Assembly: GCA_029783825.1 (NCBI GenBank)
Contig: JAREIK010002035.1
Span: 1 to 64,000, forward strand
Direction of reading: 5' to 3'
DNA: 64,000 nt
Origin: Sapria himalayana
Taxonomy: Eukaryota; Streptophyta; Magnoliopsida; Malpighiales; Rafflesiaceae
Both the position numbers and the translations under genes were made by a program. Position 1 is the stretch's first letter; each line of letters starts with the position of its first letter. Of the stretch, positions 14,290 through 27,300 are shown piece by piece. Below the pieces are notes generated by a model. It did no database searches. It was not told the DNA's origin and saw nothing but the letters and a program-made list of their open reading frames with translations.

Positions 14290-17200
14290 ACTATCTAAAT
14301 ATCTATTTATCTATCAATCTATTAGTCTATCTATCAGTCTATCTGAATATCTATAAATATGTTTATGTGCCTATCTATCTATTTGTTGATCTATGAATTT
14401 GCCTATCTATTTATCTTTATATCTATATATATGTCTATCTATCTATATGTCTATCTGTATATCTACTAATCTATCTATCTATATATCTGTTTGTTTCTTT
14501 GTCTATCTATATATTTATATGTCTATCAGTATATCTATACATTAATCTTTCAATTTATATGTATATCTATCTATCTATCTATATATTTGTCTATATCTCA
14601 ATATGTCTATCTCACAATCTATGTATCTGTCTAACTATCTATCTTTCTATCTATCCATCTAATTGTCTAGCTATCTTTTAATCTATGAGCCTATCAGTCA
14701 CTCTGTCTATATATATATCCATCTATCAATCTATATATCTGTCGATTTGCATCTATCTATTTCTCTATCTATCAGTCTATCTATCTATCTATATGTCTAA
14801 CTATATATCGATCTATCTATATATTTATATATCTATCTATCTATCAAACTATCTATATATCTATTTGTCTATCTATCTATCTGTCTATCTGTTAATCTAT
14901 CTATCTATATATATGTATCTATTATATATCTATCTGTCTATATATCAATTTGTATATCTATCTATCTATCTATTTGTCTATCTATCTATCTATTAATCTG
15001 TCTATCTATCTTTCTATCTTTTTATCTATCCATTAGTCTATTAGTATATAGTCTATGCATCTATCAATCTATTTGTCTATCTATTAATTTGTCTATTTAT
15101 AATCTATCTATTTATATATCTTTTTATCAATCTGTTAATTTGTCTATCTATCAATCTATCTATTTGTCTTTCTATCTATTTATCTAACTATCTATAAGTC
15201 TATAACATTATCTGTATATCTGTCTGTCTATCTATCTTTATATCTTTATATCTATATATATGTCTAACCTTCTATTTGTCTATTTGTCTATCTGTCTATC
15301 TATCTATTATCAATCTATCAATCTATTAATCTAACTATTTGTTTTTCTTCTATTTGTATAATTCACTAACTAACAATATATCTGTCTATCTGTATATTTG
15401 TCTATCTGTCAAACTATTTAACTATCATTCTATCTATTAGTCTATCAGTCTATCTCTCTATCTCTCTATATCTCTATCTATCTATCTATCTATATGTTTT
15501 TTTGTCTATTTTCTATATACATTTTTGTTTATCAGTCTATATGTCTATCCATGTATCTATCAATCTATCTATTAGTCTATCATCTATCTATCTATCGGTC
15601 TATATCTATCTATTTATCTATATGTTTATCTATTTCTCTATCTATCTATTTATCTATCTATCAATTTATCAATCTATCTATTATCTATATGTCGATCTTT
15701 CAATTTATCTAACTATATAACTATCTAATTATTTATCTATCTACCTATCTATCAAACTATCTAACTAATTAGTCGATCTGTCTAATCATCTATTTGTTTA
15801 TCTATTTTTCTATTTGTGTCTTTTTTGTGTATATGTGTCTATCTATCAATATGTCTATTTGTTTATCTATCTATCTTTCTATCTTATGTTTGTTTATCTA
15901 TTTATCTATCTATCTATGTATCAATCTATCTATGTATCTATCTATTTTTATTTCTATCTTTTTCTATCTATCTTTGATTCTATTTGTCATATATCTATCA
16001 ATCAATCTATCTATCTTTTTATCTATATGTCTATTTATGTATCTATCTATCTGGTTATCTAGCTATCAATCTATCTATTCATATATTTGTTTATATGTCA
16101 ATCAATCAATTAATCAATCTATCTATCTGTCTTTATGTCTATCTATTTAATTATCTATCTATTTATCTATCTTTTATCTTTTTATTTATCTATCTTTCCA
16201 CATGTATCTATATATCTTCCTACCTGGTTATCTATCAATCTGTCTATATATCTATAATTTTATCTGATTATTATCTTTTACTCTATTTGTCTATATATCT
16301 GTCCATCTGTAATATTTTTATCTATTATTTATCGTTCTATATGTCTATCTACTAATATATCTATCTATCTATATATCTATCTTTCTATCTATATATCTGT
16401 TTATTTATCTATCTATTTGTATATAGCTATGAGTCAATCTATCTATTATGTAACTATCCACCTTTCTATCTATCTATCTATATTATTTTCTAACTATCAT
16501 ATTGTCTAACTATTTATTTGTATATCAATTTATTTCGTTATCTGGCTAACTATCCAACTATCTATTAGTCTATTAGTTTATAGTCTATCTGTCTAATTTT
16601 TTTATCTATCTATATATCTATCTATCCATCTATCTATCTATCTATATATCTGTCTATCTGTTTATTAACCTATCTATCTATCTAATCTAACTATTTATCT
16701 TTCAGTCTATTTGACTATTTTTCCATCTTTCTTTCGATGTCTATATATTCATCTATCTATATACCTATCTATCTATCTAATTGTCTATCTATCTATTTAT
16801 CTATCTATATGCCTATCTATCTATCTATCTGTTAATAATCTAACTATCTATTTTTCTATCAGTATATTAGTCTATTTATCTGACTATCTTTATATGTGTT
16901 TATGTGTCTATCTGACTATTTGTCTATCTGACTATTTGTCTATCTAACTATTTATCTATCTGTTTATCTATCTTAATATCGATCTATCCATCTATCTTTA
17001 TATCTTTCTATATATCTTTTTATCCATTTATCTCTATATATCTATTTATTTTTCTATATGTCTATGTCTTTATCTGTCTCTATGCTTTTTAATTTATCAA
17101 TATATTAGTCTATATGTTTATCTATCTATCTATCTATCTAATTATCTATATATTTATCTATCAATATGTTTATTTATCTATCTTTCTATCTATATTCTAA

Positions 17201-19900
17201 CTATATATCTGTCAATCAATCAATCTGTCTTTATGTCTATTTATCTATCTATCTATCATTTTATATGTAAATCTATATATTTATCTATTAGTATATCAAT
17301 CTATATGTTTATCTAGCTATCTATCTACCTATTTATCTATATGTCTATATGTTTATTTATCAATCTAAGTAACTATTTAACTATCTATCTTTTTAACTGT
17401 CTATTCATCTAACTGTCTAACTATCTTTATGTCTATTAGTCTATCAGTCAATCTATATATATATATCCATCTGTAAATCTGTATATCTATCTATTTGTCT
17501 ATCTATCTATTTATCTATCTTTCTATCTATCTCTCTATGTATATATCTATCTATATGTCCACCTACCTATCTATTATATATCTATTGGTATTTCTAATTA
17601 CCTATCTATCTGTCTGTCTGTAAATCTATCTGTTAATCTGTCTATCTAACTATCTATGTATCTATCTATTTGACTATATGTTTATCTATCAATCTATATT
17701 TCAATCTATTTGTCTATCTTTCTATCAATCAATCTTTTTATCATTTATCTATATATGTCTCTATCTGTGTATTAGTCTATCAATCTATAACTCTATGTAT
17801 CTTTCCATCTATCTATCTCTCTATCTATCTATTTGTGTTACTATCTATATGTTTATCTCTATATCTGTATATCTTTCTATCTGTTTAACTTTCTATCAAT
17901 ATATCTCTCAATATGTCAAACTTTCTATTTATCTATTTGTCTATACTAGTCTATGTATCTATTTGTCTATGTATCTATTTGTCTATCTATCAATTTGTCA
18001 ATCTATCAATCAATAATCTATTTATCTTTCTATCTATATAATTCACTAACTAAGCTATAAATACATCTATTTATCTGTCTATTTGTCTATATATCTAACT
18101 ATTTAACTATCTTTCTATCTATTAGTCTATCAGTATATACTATCTTATATCTATCTCGCTATCTGTCTATATGTATGTCTATCTACTTGTTATTGTCTCT
18201 CTAATCTATTATCTATTTATATATTATATATATGTATATTTGTTTATCTATCAATCAGTCAATTAGTCTATTAGTCTATCTATACTATCTATTTTTCTAT
18301 CTTTCTATCTATATATCTATCTATTTTATATCTATCTTTTTATCTATAAGTCTACCTTCTCTTTATATCTATCTATCTATCAATTTATCATCTATCTATA
18401 TGTCTATATGTCTATCTATCTACTATATAATTTGTTAACTATCTAATTATCTATCTATTTATCTATTGTCTATCTATCAAAATATCTAACTACCTATTAG
18501 TTTATAGTCTAATTGTGTATTTGGTAATCTATCTATCTATTTATGTCTCTTTTGTCTAAGTGTCTATCTATTAATTTGTCTATTTTTTTATCTGTCTATC
18601 TATATATCTTATGTTTGTTTATCTGTCTATTTATCTATCTATCTATTTGTCTATTAATCTTTTTTCTATCATCTATGTTTCTATGTGTCTATATGTCTGT
18701 CTATCTATCTATCTCTCTCTCTATCAATAAATCTATCTATCTATCTATTTATGTATCTATCTATCTACCTATCTATCTATCTATCTATCTTTCTTTCTAT
18801 ATGTCTATATGTCTATTTGTATAGCTATCAATTTTCTATATATCTAATTGTTTACCTCTCTATTTGTCTATGTCTATTTGTCTATCTATCTATTTGTCTA
18901 TCTGTCTATAAATTATCTATCTATTTATATGTCTATTTGTCTATATGTCCCTCTATCTATCTATCTATTATATGTTTTATATATTTGTGTATCTATCTAT
19001 CTATTTATTTGTATATCTATCTAAATATTTATCTATCTATGTATCTATCTATCTATTTGTGTATATATCTATATATCTATCTATATATACTTATTTTTCT
19101 ATCTAGCTTTTTATCTATCTATCTACCCATATTTGACTAAATATTTATAAATATATTTCATTATTTATCTTTATATCTGTCTATCTGTCTATATGTCTAT
19201 CTTATTATCTATCTATTATCTATATGTCTATCTACATATATATCTATCTATCTATCTAATATATATCTATATCTTTATATGTCTATTTGTCTAACTTTTT
19301 ATCTATCTATTTGTATATATGTCTATCTTTCAATCTATCTTTCTATGTAACTATCTATATTTCTATCTACTATCTGTATAATATCTAACTTTTTTTTTCT
19401 TTTTATTACTCTATTAGACTATAAGAAATCAATTTATCTATCTATCTATATATCCATCTATTTATCTATTTGTCTATCTAATTTTCTATTTGTATATCGA
19501 TATATTTATTTATCTATAACTATTCACTATATATCAGTCTATTACTCTATCATTTATCTACTATTTATTTATCTATCTTCTATTTTATTTCTGTGTATAT
19601 ATCACCAATCAATCAATCTGTTTGTCTATCTTTCTATTATCTATCTATCTAATTATTTTTCCTCACTCTATCTGACTATTTGAAATTTTTCTATATGTAT
19701 TTCTATCTATCTATCAATATCTATCTATTTTTTAACTGTCTAACTATCGATCTATCTATCAATCTATATGTGTATCTTTCTATTATTTCTAACTATCTAT
19801 ATTTATATCATTCTATTTTATTATCTATCTTTCTATCTATCTATTTAAATATCTATAAATGTGTTTATATGTTTATCTATCTATTTGTCTATAAATCTAT
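11700..19900 (-). repeat. Higher-order repeat of about 2.5-2.9 kb inside the TATC array
   Basis: Landmark 1, ATTCACTAACTAA, is at 12897, 15361 and 18041, each time followed 30-55 bases later by an ACTATTTAACTAT phrase and then a TTAGTATATCAGTC-like phrase. Landmark 2, GTTTATGTGCCTATC or close variants, is at about 11740, 14360, 16893 and 19861. Successive offsets are 2464 and 2680 for landmark 1, and about 2620, 2535 and 2970 for landmark 2. The two independent landmark series give a similar period, supporting three to four diverged copies of one large block. Confidence 0.65.
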
Positions 19901-20575
19901 TTGTCTATCTATCTATCTATCATCAATCTATCTATCTATTATCTATCTTTCTATTTGTCTTGTCTATCTATCTATATATCTATTTGTCTATATGTCTATG
20001 TCTCTATCTCCCTATCTAGCTTTGAGTTTTTTAGCCTATAGTCTATGTACCTATCTGATCAATCTATCTAATTGTTTATGTGTCTATTTGTCTATATGTT
20101 TATCTATCTATCTATCTTTATATCTATCTTTTACATATATATATCTATCTATCTATCTATTTTTCTAACTGTCTATCTATCTGTCTATCTTTCTATTTGT
20201 CTAACTATCTAACTATTAATATTTATATCAGTCTATGTTACTATCTGTCTTTCTATCTATTTAAATATTTATAAATGTGTTTATATGTTTATCTATCTAT
20301 TTGTCTATAAATCTATTTGTCTATCTATCTATCTATTATCTATCTATCTATTTGACTACCTATCTATCTATCTATTTGACTACCTATCTATCTATTTATC
20401 TATTTATTTATTTATCTATCTATCTATTGACTACCTGTCTATATATCTATCTATCTATCTATTTGTCTATATGTTTATGTCTCTATCTCCCTATCTACCT
20501 TTGAGTTTTATAGCCGATAGTATATGTACCTATCTATCAATCTATCTAATTGTTTATGTGTCTATTTGTCTATAT

Positions 20576-20580
<5 letters not shown>
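19801..20580 (-). repeat. Recent tandem duplication (~0.42-0.48 kb) at the array's right end
   Basis: ATTTATATCA followed by TTAAATAT and TATAAATGTGTTTATATG occurs at 19801 and 20221. CTATCTCCCTATCTA followed by TTTGAGTTTT and GTACCTATC occurs near 20005 and 20484. The offsets are 420 and 479, the difference being extra repeat units. Identity between landmarks is much higher than in the 2.6-kb repeats, so this duplication looks younger. Confidence 0.75.
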
Positions 20581-20616
<36 letters not shown>

Positions 20617-20714
20617 CTATCTTTATATCAATCTTTATATATATATATATATATATTATATCTATCTATTTGTCTCTAATGTCTATCTGTTATCTATCTA
20701 TCAGTCTATCTATC

Positions 20715-21553
20715 AAGGGGAAACTACAACTCATAGAAATTATGAATGGTGTGAAGGTCATACAACAGCTTATGCTACTAAATTACCAGGTCCATACCAT
20801 ACCATGGTTATAGATTGCAGGTGGACCTGACTTGGACTTTGACACTATGGAGGAGAGTCCAAATCTGATAGCAATAAAATTGTATGAGATGTTACAAGTG
20901 ATCGCTCGAGCATTGTGGCCAAGGTGTGAGAAGTACTTACAGTTATCTATAGTAGCTCGATTGTTGAATATTAAGTCAGAATATCATTTACCAGAGAGAT
21001 GTTATGATTCCTATTTGAATTTATGAAAAGGTACTACCTTTGAGAAACACATTGCCAACGAAATTTTATGAAACGAATAAGGTGGTTAAAGGATTGGGTA
21101 TTCCTATGGACAAAATGATTGTTGTGAGCATGGGTGCATGATATATTGCGATGTAGATAGCAATTTCAAGTGTTGCAAGTTATGTGGGAATCCTCACTAC
21201 AAAAGTAGGAGAAAGGATGTCAACAAAACACTTGGGTGATGTTCTGTATAAAAGGATGTATTACTTTCCTCTCATTCCTAGGCTACAGAGATGGTATGTT
21301 TCAAAAACAACTGCAAGGATATGCGGTTGGCATGATGATCATGATAAGGACGATAGTGTATGCATCATCTATCTGACTCGAAGGCTATGTTTCATTTTGG
21401 ACCAGTTGCATCCTTCATTTTCCGCGGAGAGATGAAATGTCAAGTTGGGATTATGTAGAGATGGATTCCAAACCATTTAGTCAATCGAGGTAAGCAATAT
21501 TCATGTGGCTAATCATTGTAACACCATAAATTTTTCATTGGGGATGTGTATGC
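20715..21553 (+). pseudogene. Element C TNP2 transposase, 5' part (truncated)
   Basis: Starts at IYQGE, equivalent to the IYHGE/IYQGE stretch near residue 70 of related copies in this window, so most of the transposase-associated domain is missing. Then come HTMVIDC, a frameshift, DFDTMEESPNLIAIKLYEML and ALWPRCEKYLQLSIVARLLN, followed by the TNP2 N-terminal region with LPTKFYETNKVVKGLGIP, a CCKLCGNPHYKSRRK zinc-knuckle-like segment, MYYFPLIPRLQR and CGWHDDH. Several frameshifts separate these blocks. The reading ends at NFSLGMCM, where element A inserted after the ATG codon. By family it would be the N-terminal half of a nuclear DDE-type transposase acting on the element's ends; it cannot be functional here. 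Confidence 0.85.
21551..21553. repeat. Target site duplication ATG, left copy
   Basis: Three bases immediately before the left terminus of element A, matched exactly by ATG at 31847-31849. A 3-bp target duplication is the signature of CACTA insertion. Confidence 0.9.
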
Positions 21554-21567
21554 CCTACTAAAATTCA
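21554..21567 (+). repeat. Element A terminal inverted repeat, left
   Basis: CCCTACTAAAATTC, matching the right end's CACTACTAAAAATT with one substitution (A to C at position 2) and a shorter A run. Confidence 0.9.
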
Positions 21568-21574
21568 CCATATT

Positions 21575-22210
21575 ACTGACCAATTATTTGGTCGGAAATT
21601 CGGTGTTTATTGGTCGGCAAACCTAAAACCATCCATTTACTGACCATAATATTTGGTCGCAATTTTGCTCGTCGCTAATGTTTTACCGACAAAAAATCAG
21701 TCGGTTTGGAATTACCGACCATTAAGGATCCTCTGCCAACAAAGATTTACCAACTATATTCCGATAATTTACCAACCAAATAAATAAGGTCGGTAAATGG
21801 TCTCCAAATGGTAGGTAATTACCAAACATTTGGGAGACCATTTACCGACAAACAAAATCCAATGATATTCCGATCATTTTCCGACCAAAGAATTACGTCG
21901 GGTAAATGGTCTCCAAATGGTCGGTTAATTACTGACAATTTAAGATCCATTTACTGACAAAAACTGACGATATTCAGACCATTTTCCAACCAAAAGAATT
22001 AAGGTCCGGTAAATAGCCACAAAATGGTCGGTAAAACTCTAAAAAATTGCGACTAAAAACCGATCAAAATTTTTGAAAATCATTGGTCGGTAATTGATCT
22101 CCAAAGAATTACCGACCTATTTGGTAACCTTTATCGAACCATTGATATTAAAAAATTTGGTCAGTTTGGTTGCAATTCGGTCGGTAATTACCGACCGAAT
22201 TTTTTTTTGT
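21575..22210. repeat. Element A subterminal repeats, 3' side
   Basis: At least fifteen degenerate copies of TTACCGACCA or its complement TGGTCGGTAA in both orientations, within about 630 bases. In characterised CACTA elements such subterminal motifs are the binding sites of the second element protein. That role is inferred here from position and family. Confidence 0.9.
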
Positions 22211-22464
22211 AGAATTTTTGCAGATACTACATAAATTTGAACATAAAACACAAAATAAATAATCATTTTGCTTCCAGTTTTAGATTCAGTACCTACAGAA
22301 ACATTTACAGATAAAACAACAAAATAAAAATCTAATTATCTCCAGAAATCAATTAATCTATTGTATATATATATTAAAAACATCAAGATAAAATAAAAAA
22401 TAAATTTAAAATCAAGTTTAAGGCATTGAAAAAAAAATGTGATGTATACACTAAATAATCCAAC

Positions 22465-24274
22465 CTAGTTTCATAATCATTATGCTGCGACTATTTCTAG
22501 TACACACGGTGAGATATTGGGTACTGGGGTAGAGATGTCTGCTGCTGTTAGTCCTGATACGGTTGCTGCAGGTGCTTCTGTAGTTGATGGAGGTTGATGC
22601 TATGCTAGAGCATTACTCCCAAACAATCCGAGGTACATCATCAGGGTTTGAATTATAGTCCTCTTTCTGAAACTTCTTTGTAGCCAATCCAAACACATAC
22701 ACAACTCATCCCTATAATCCTCATAGTCGATCATGAGTTGCTCGGTATCAGCCAACTGAAACTGTATGAATTTGCATCGGTCCTAAAATTCCTCCATCTT
22801 CGAGAACTAATTTCAAACTGGCTTGAAAATTCAGCTTCATAGTCTAGTCATCTATGCGAGTAGAATGATGATGCCAACAAACCAATACTATAGATGGCAT
22901 CTTCTCCTTGTCATCAACAGCTACATACCAAATCTAATTTGCATCAACTAGTGGTGTTGATGAATAAGAACTACCTATTGCACCGTCACATAAACATGAA
23001 GTAGACTAGGAATATGCCTGAGTGCAACAGCTAACATTTCCTAATATCTCGCCTAATAAAAATGTACGAAAAGTATTTCAATTTATATTCAAACAAAAAA
23101 AGAAAAATAATTTTTTTATTTAAACTTACATTTGCTGCACAAGATCTCTAATCAACGAAAGTTTGATCATCATGAGCCTTCATGTTCATATATCTGAATA
23201 AGTGAGGAGCCCTGAGCTTCTTATCTTCCTTGCGTGTCTATAATTACACACAATACATACTTTAAATATATTGAAAAAAAATTCCTTATGAGAAATGAAA
23301 TTTAGGCATAATTGAACACAATTCACAAAGTAATAAACATAAAAAGTATAAATTAGAAATAATACCTATTCTCATTTGTGCTCACGCATAGAGCGAGATC
23401 CACAAGTGTGTGTAGACATGCCACTACCCTCCCCAGCCCGCTCTGAGTGAAGATTGCCGCTCTGTTTAGCACACCTCTTCCTATAACGTGAATCTTTCTA
23501 TATGCACTGCCACTCCTCGACAACATAATCCGGGATACTTGAATCTTTTTCTTTCTTCTTCAGCCATTTATCTTTGATCTCATACACGGTGTCTTTATAC
23601 TGACTGGCAGCATATTTGTAGAATACACTTTTGATCGATTTTTTTGGTTGTCCACCTGTAAACATTCTATATTTATAAATAAATAATTTTTAATCAGTGA
23701 ACAAAAAAATAAATAAAAGATGTAAAAATTTTTAGGTAGTAATATTTACCTTAAATTCTCTCCAAATTACTAATTGGACTCTATGTGTTAGTGACTTTCA
23801 ATTATGTCCATTAGGTTTATAATACTTTTTGAAAATTGACCTCAATCACTAGAAATAGAACCAGATTGCTCTAACATCATCCTGTAACCAAAAATTTATT
23901 AGCAAGTAAGAAATAAATTAATAAATTGGTAAATCATTTGTTAAGTTTTATATCTTACAGATTTATCAATTGTTGGATCAAACTGAGCAATAGGGAGAGT
24001 CTCGTCTATAGGCTGCTCTGAGGAAGACTCCAACATCTCCATCCTCCCCCTCCTCTTCGTCCCACATTTTGATATTCATCAAAATCTCAGGACCATTATG
24101 TGGATTAGTCAGCTGATGCTGCTACTACGGTACATTCATACCCTTCTCTATCTACTATGGCATCTCTTCCACACATGACCCTCTACCAATTTTGGGCATA
24201 CCTGAGGCTGTGCTGCCTATACCATAACTCATATGACCTTACAACTTGCTACCTCTACCTCGTCCATGTGCCAT
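22465..24274 (-). pseudogene. Element A second protein (PttA/En/Spm, Transposase_24)
   Basis: Begins with ATG at 24272-24274 (MAHGRGRGSK) and is disrupted by several stops. Recognisable blocks are DQKSIKSVFYKYAASQYKDTVYEIKDKWLKKK, shown here as an IKSVFYKYAASQYKDTVYE-type core, then DYVVEEWQ, RKRCAKQSGN and MSTHTCGSRSMREH, the HTGGS-like signature of Transposase_24. Further downstream come a glutamine- and serine-rich linker and a coiled C-terminal part. The same gene in element B (58085-59904) aligns block for block. Family members are thought to bind the subterminal repeats and assist TNP2. Introns separate the later blocks. The 3' limit near 22465 is approximate because the final frame differs from B. 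Confidence 0.75.
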
Positions 24275-24364
24275 ACCTATAAAAAATACATAAGGCAATG
24301 TAAATAAATGAACCTTGTCGGGGCATGACTTCCCTTCACAATTTAAATAACATAAAACTCACTT

Positions 24365-27300
24365 CTACTCATTCTCATCAAAATCATTCAAAATAGGTTC
24401 GTTTCTTCTTCAAATGTACTAACATCATTTTCAAACTCCTCTTCATCACTCATTTCTTCCTCATAATCAATTAAATTTTCATCAACATCTACATCCCCAC
24501 TTGTATCCATCTCAGAAGATGCGACTAAAAGGAAGTCTTTGTCCCCACCACAGCTTCGATTATAACATCATTGTTATCATTTTGAAAAGCTGGTTCTAAG
24601 AAATCAGTACTTGGTAATGCGGGGATGTCAATTTGAGCCGTTGTTTTTATCTTGCAAAAACTTTCCAATCCTTTCTAGGACCGGTCCGACCCGAATATTC
24701 ACAATAATAAACCTATGATGCTTGTACTACTAAGGCAAAAGGTTCGTACTTGCTGAATCATTTTTATCATGCACATTGACAAGTTTATATCGAGGATGGA
24801 CAACAATATCAACATGTGGTGTTGAATCGAACTATTCAAATTTGAATAACACGATTTTTTCAATTGGGAGGGCTTCAAATTCTAACTCGATCACTTTGAC
24901 TAGAGTCATAATAATCATATTTGGTTTCATTGTATACAAACCGTTAATGCATACCCACGTATTGTCTGTTGCCTGCAAGCTACAATATGATTTAGTGTGA
25001 AATTTAAAACCATTCACAGAGTAACCATTGTACGTTTTAACCTCTCATAGGGGACCTCATGCTATACATTGAAGATAATGATTGGAAATTTTATTTGCAT
25101 GATTATGAACTTGCAATCAAAATTAAGTGGATTATTTAGATTACAATTATAAATTTTTATTAGAATAATACAATTATTTTGTGATTTTCATTATAAGTAA
25201 ACAAACGTATTTTTCAAAAAAATGATGAATATTCTTTTTCCATCATGGCATTGATTGCTTCTTCATTCATGTTTGGAAATTCTTTATGTTTATCTGTAAC
25301 AAAATCACTAAAAAAGAAATTAAAAATAATTGATACATTGATTGGAAATAGTTAATTATAATGCATAATAGATGTCATTTGACTAGATATCTTTTCCCTT
25401 CAGCTAGAAAATACTTACTCAATGAATGATTGAACCTTTGGACAATTCATTAGGACATATAGATGAGCTGCCATATATTCATAGTCAGCTAGATATCTTT
25501 TCCCTTCAGCATCAATTTCATTACCCAGAGGTTTTAAAATATCAAATATCTCATTACTACAATCTCATAAAGATAAACCTCATTCCGCTTTTCCTTAAGT
25601 GGAAGAGTTGATCTCCTTCTTTGAAATAAAATGATGTAAATTTGGAGCCTCATCCATAATATAACCTATTGATATAGAACCCTAACCTGAACCTTATTCA
25701 TTATTGTATGCTTTATTTTCCTCAAGTATCTACAAAAAAATTATTGAAATTACAAGTCATTTTTGTGTATATATATATATATATAAAGAATTGATTTAAT
25801 AAATTAATATTACCTTTCTGGAAGATAAATCCAATGATAATGGATAGGACTAGCAATCATAGCTTCGTAAGCCAAGTGCACTCGAAGATGTTCCATTGAG
25901 TCAAATAAAAAACTAGGCGGAAGGATTTTCTAAAGATTGCATAAGATAACTAGAATTTATTCATCTAGATTCCTCAACTCCTCATCAATAAATGAAGAAA
26001 AGTCGGTTGCTTGAAGAATAAAAAAATCTCAGTTATGGGCTCCCATATTCTATTAGGAAGGAATTCTCAAAGAACTATTAGTAATAACCTTTGTATAAAT
26101 ACATGACAATCATGACTCTTAATGCAAAACATCTTAAGTTTTTTCGCATCCACACATCTCCCAGATTAGAAGCATACCCATCTGGAAATCTAAGTTATTT
26201 TACCCACTCCAACACAACCTTTTTCTATGATTTATTCAGATCAAATGGCACATCAAGGTATTTATTGGTGACAAGAATTTTTTAAATTGAGGATGATGAC
26301 AATATTTATTTAACCCATCTCTTGACTTGTAAGTGTCCTTATTTTTTCTTGGAATGTTAAATACTGTATTAAAATATTATAAAACACATTCTTCTCAATA
26401 TGCATAACATCATGATTATGCATGAGCAAGTGTTCACACAAGTAGGGTAAATCCTAGTAAATACTTCTCTTATTCTACCCACAAGTCTTAGATATAGCTA
26501 CATTCACAACCTCAGCATCAACATCTATCACCTTCCTCAACCCTCTTTTATTCAATTCCTACAAATATCATCCCTAAATCTTATCCCCAAGAATTGTTTA
26601 TTAACCTTTCTATTCTTAATGAAGTCTTTGGTTTTTAATCGATACGGATGATTAATGGGCAAAAACATCCGATGGTTGTCAAACCATCACTGTTTTCGAT
26701 CATAATTAATTTAAAAGCATCAGAATTTTTATATAATGCGGATATGCTAACATACCATTTGTACTCCACCCAGACATCATAGAATATGCTGGAAAGTCAT
26801 TTATGGTCTACATGAGGGTATCTAGCATTTGAAAATTTTGTAGTTTGAAATATCAATTTGAACCCAACACCCATATACTTTTCAACTCTACAATAAATGG
26901 CTACAAGAAAACATCTATCTTCTCCTTTGGATTCGTAGGCCCCGACAATAACATAGTCAAAAACATAAATTCCTCCTTCATACATAAGTCTAGAGGTAAA
27001 TTATACGGGGTCACACCATAGGCCACAAAAATATTGCTATCCTAATTGACCAAATGGCTGAAAACCATCACAAATAGATCCAGCCTAAGATTTCGAACTT
27101 TCAGAAGAAAAATCAGGAAAACACCCATCAAAATGTTTCCAAGTAGGGGCATCAGCAGGCTGACACATCTTACCGTCTTCCATATGATACTATGAATGCC
27201 ACCTCATTTCATTAGCTATTGTGGTTGATGCATACAATCTCTACACCCTATGTGTTATTGGACAATAGTTCATCTTTTTATACGGCATCTTCAACTTATG

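Larger units (their letters stand above)
6665..20714 (-). repeat. TATC-orientation array (14 kb; GATA on the - strand)
   Basis: Fourteen kilobases of imperfect CTAT/CTGT repeats on the + strand, the reverse orientation of the preceding 4.2 kb. The content is the same mix of GATA and GACA types with short AT-rich interruptions. Rare non-repeat phrases (about 11925-11955, 20021-20045, 20500-20525) serve as landmarks for larger duplications. The right edge runs without a gap into CACTA transposase sequence at about 20715 through TATCTATCAAGGGG. Dozens of overlapping open frames exist only because the tetramer lacks stops in most frames; none is a gene. Confidence 0.97.

Noticed and set aside
6665..20714. 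Possible CRISPR-like or spacer-repeat array
   Set aside because: The repeat unit is a degenerate tetramer with no constant-length spacers, and the surroundings are plant nuclear.
2450..20714. Clusters of GATA-factor binding sites acting as an enhancer
   Set aside because: Every tetramer array contains GATA by construction; there is no adjacent gene or promoter to regulate.
82..20830. Dozens of long open frames encoding Tyr-Leu-Ser-Ile-rich 'proteins', some over 200 codons, also at 39843-41286
   Set aside because: They are translations of the GATA/TATC tetramer, occur in overlapping frames on one strand, lack any domain, and follow the repeat rather than codon structure.
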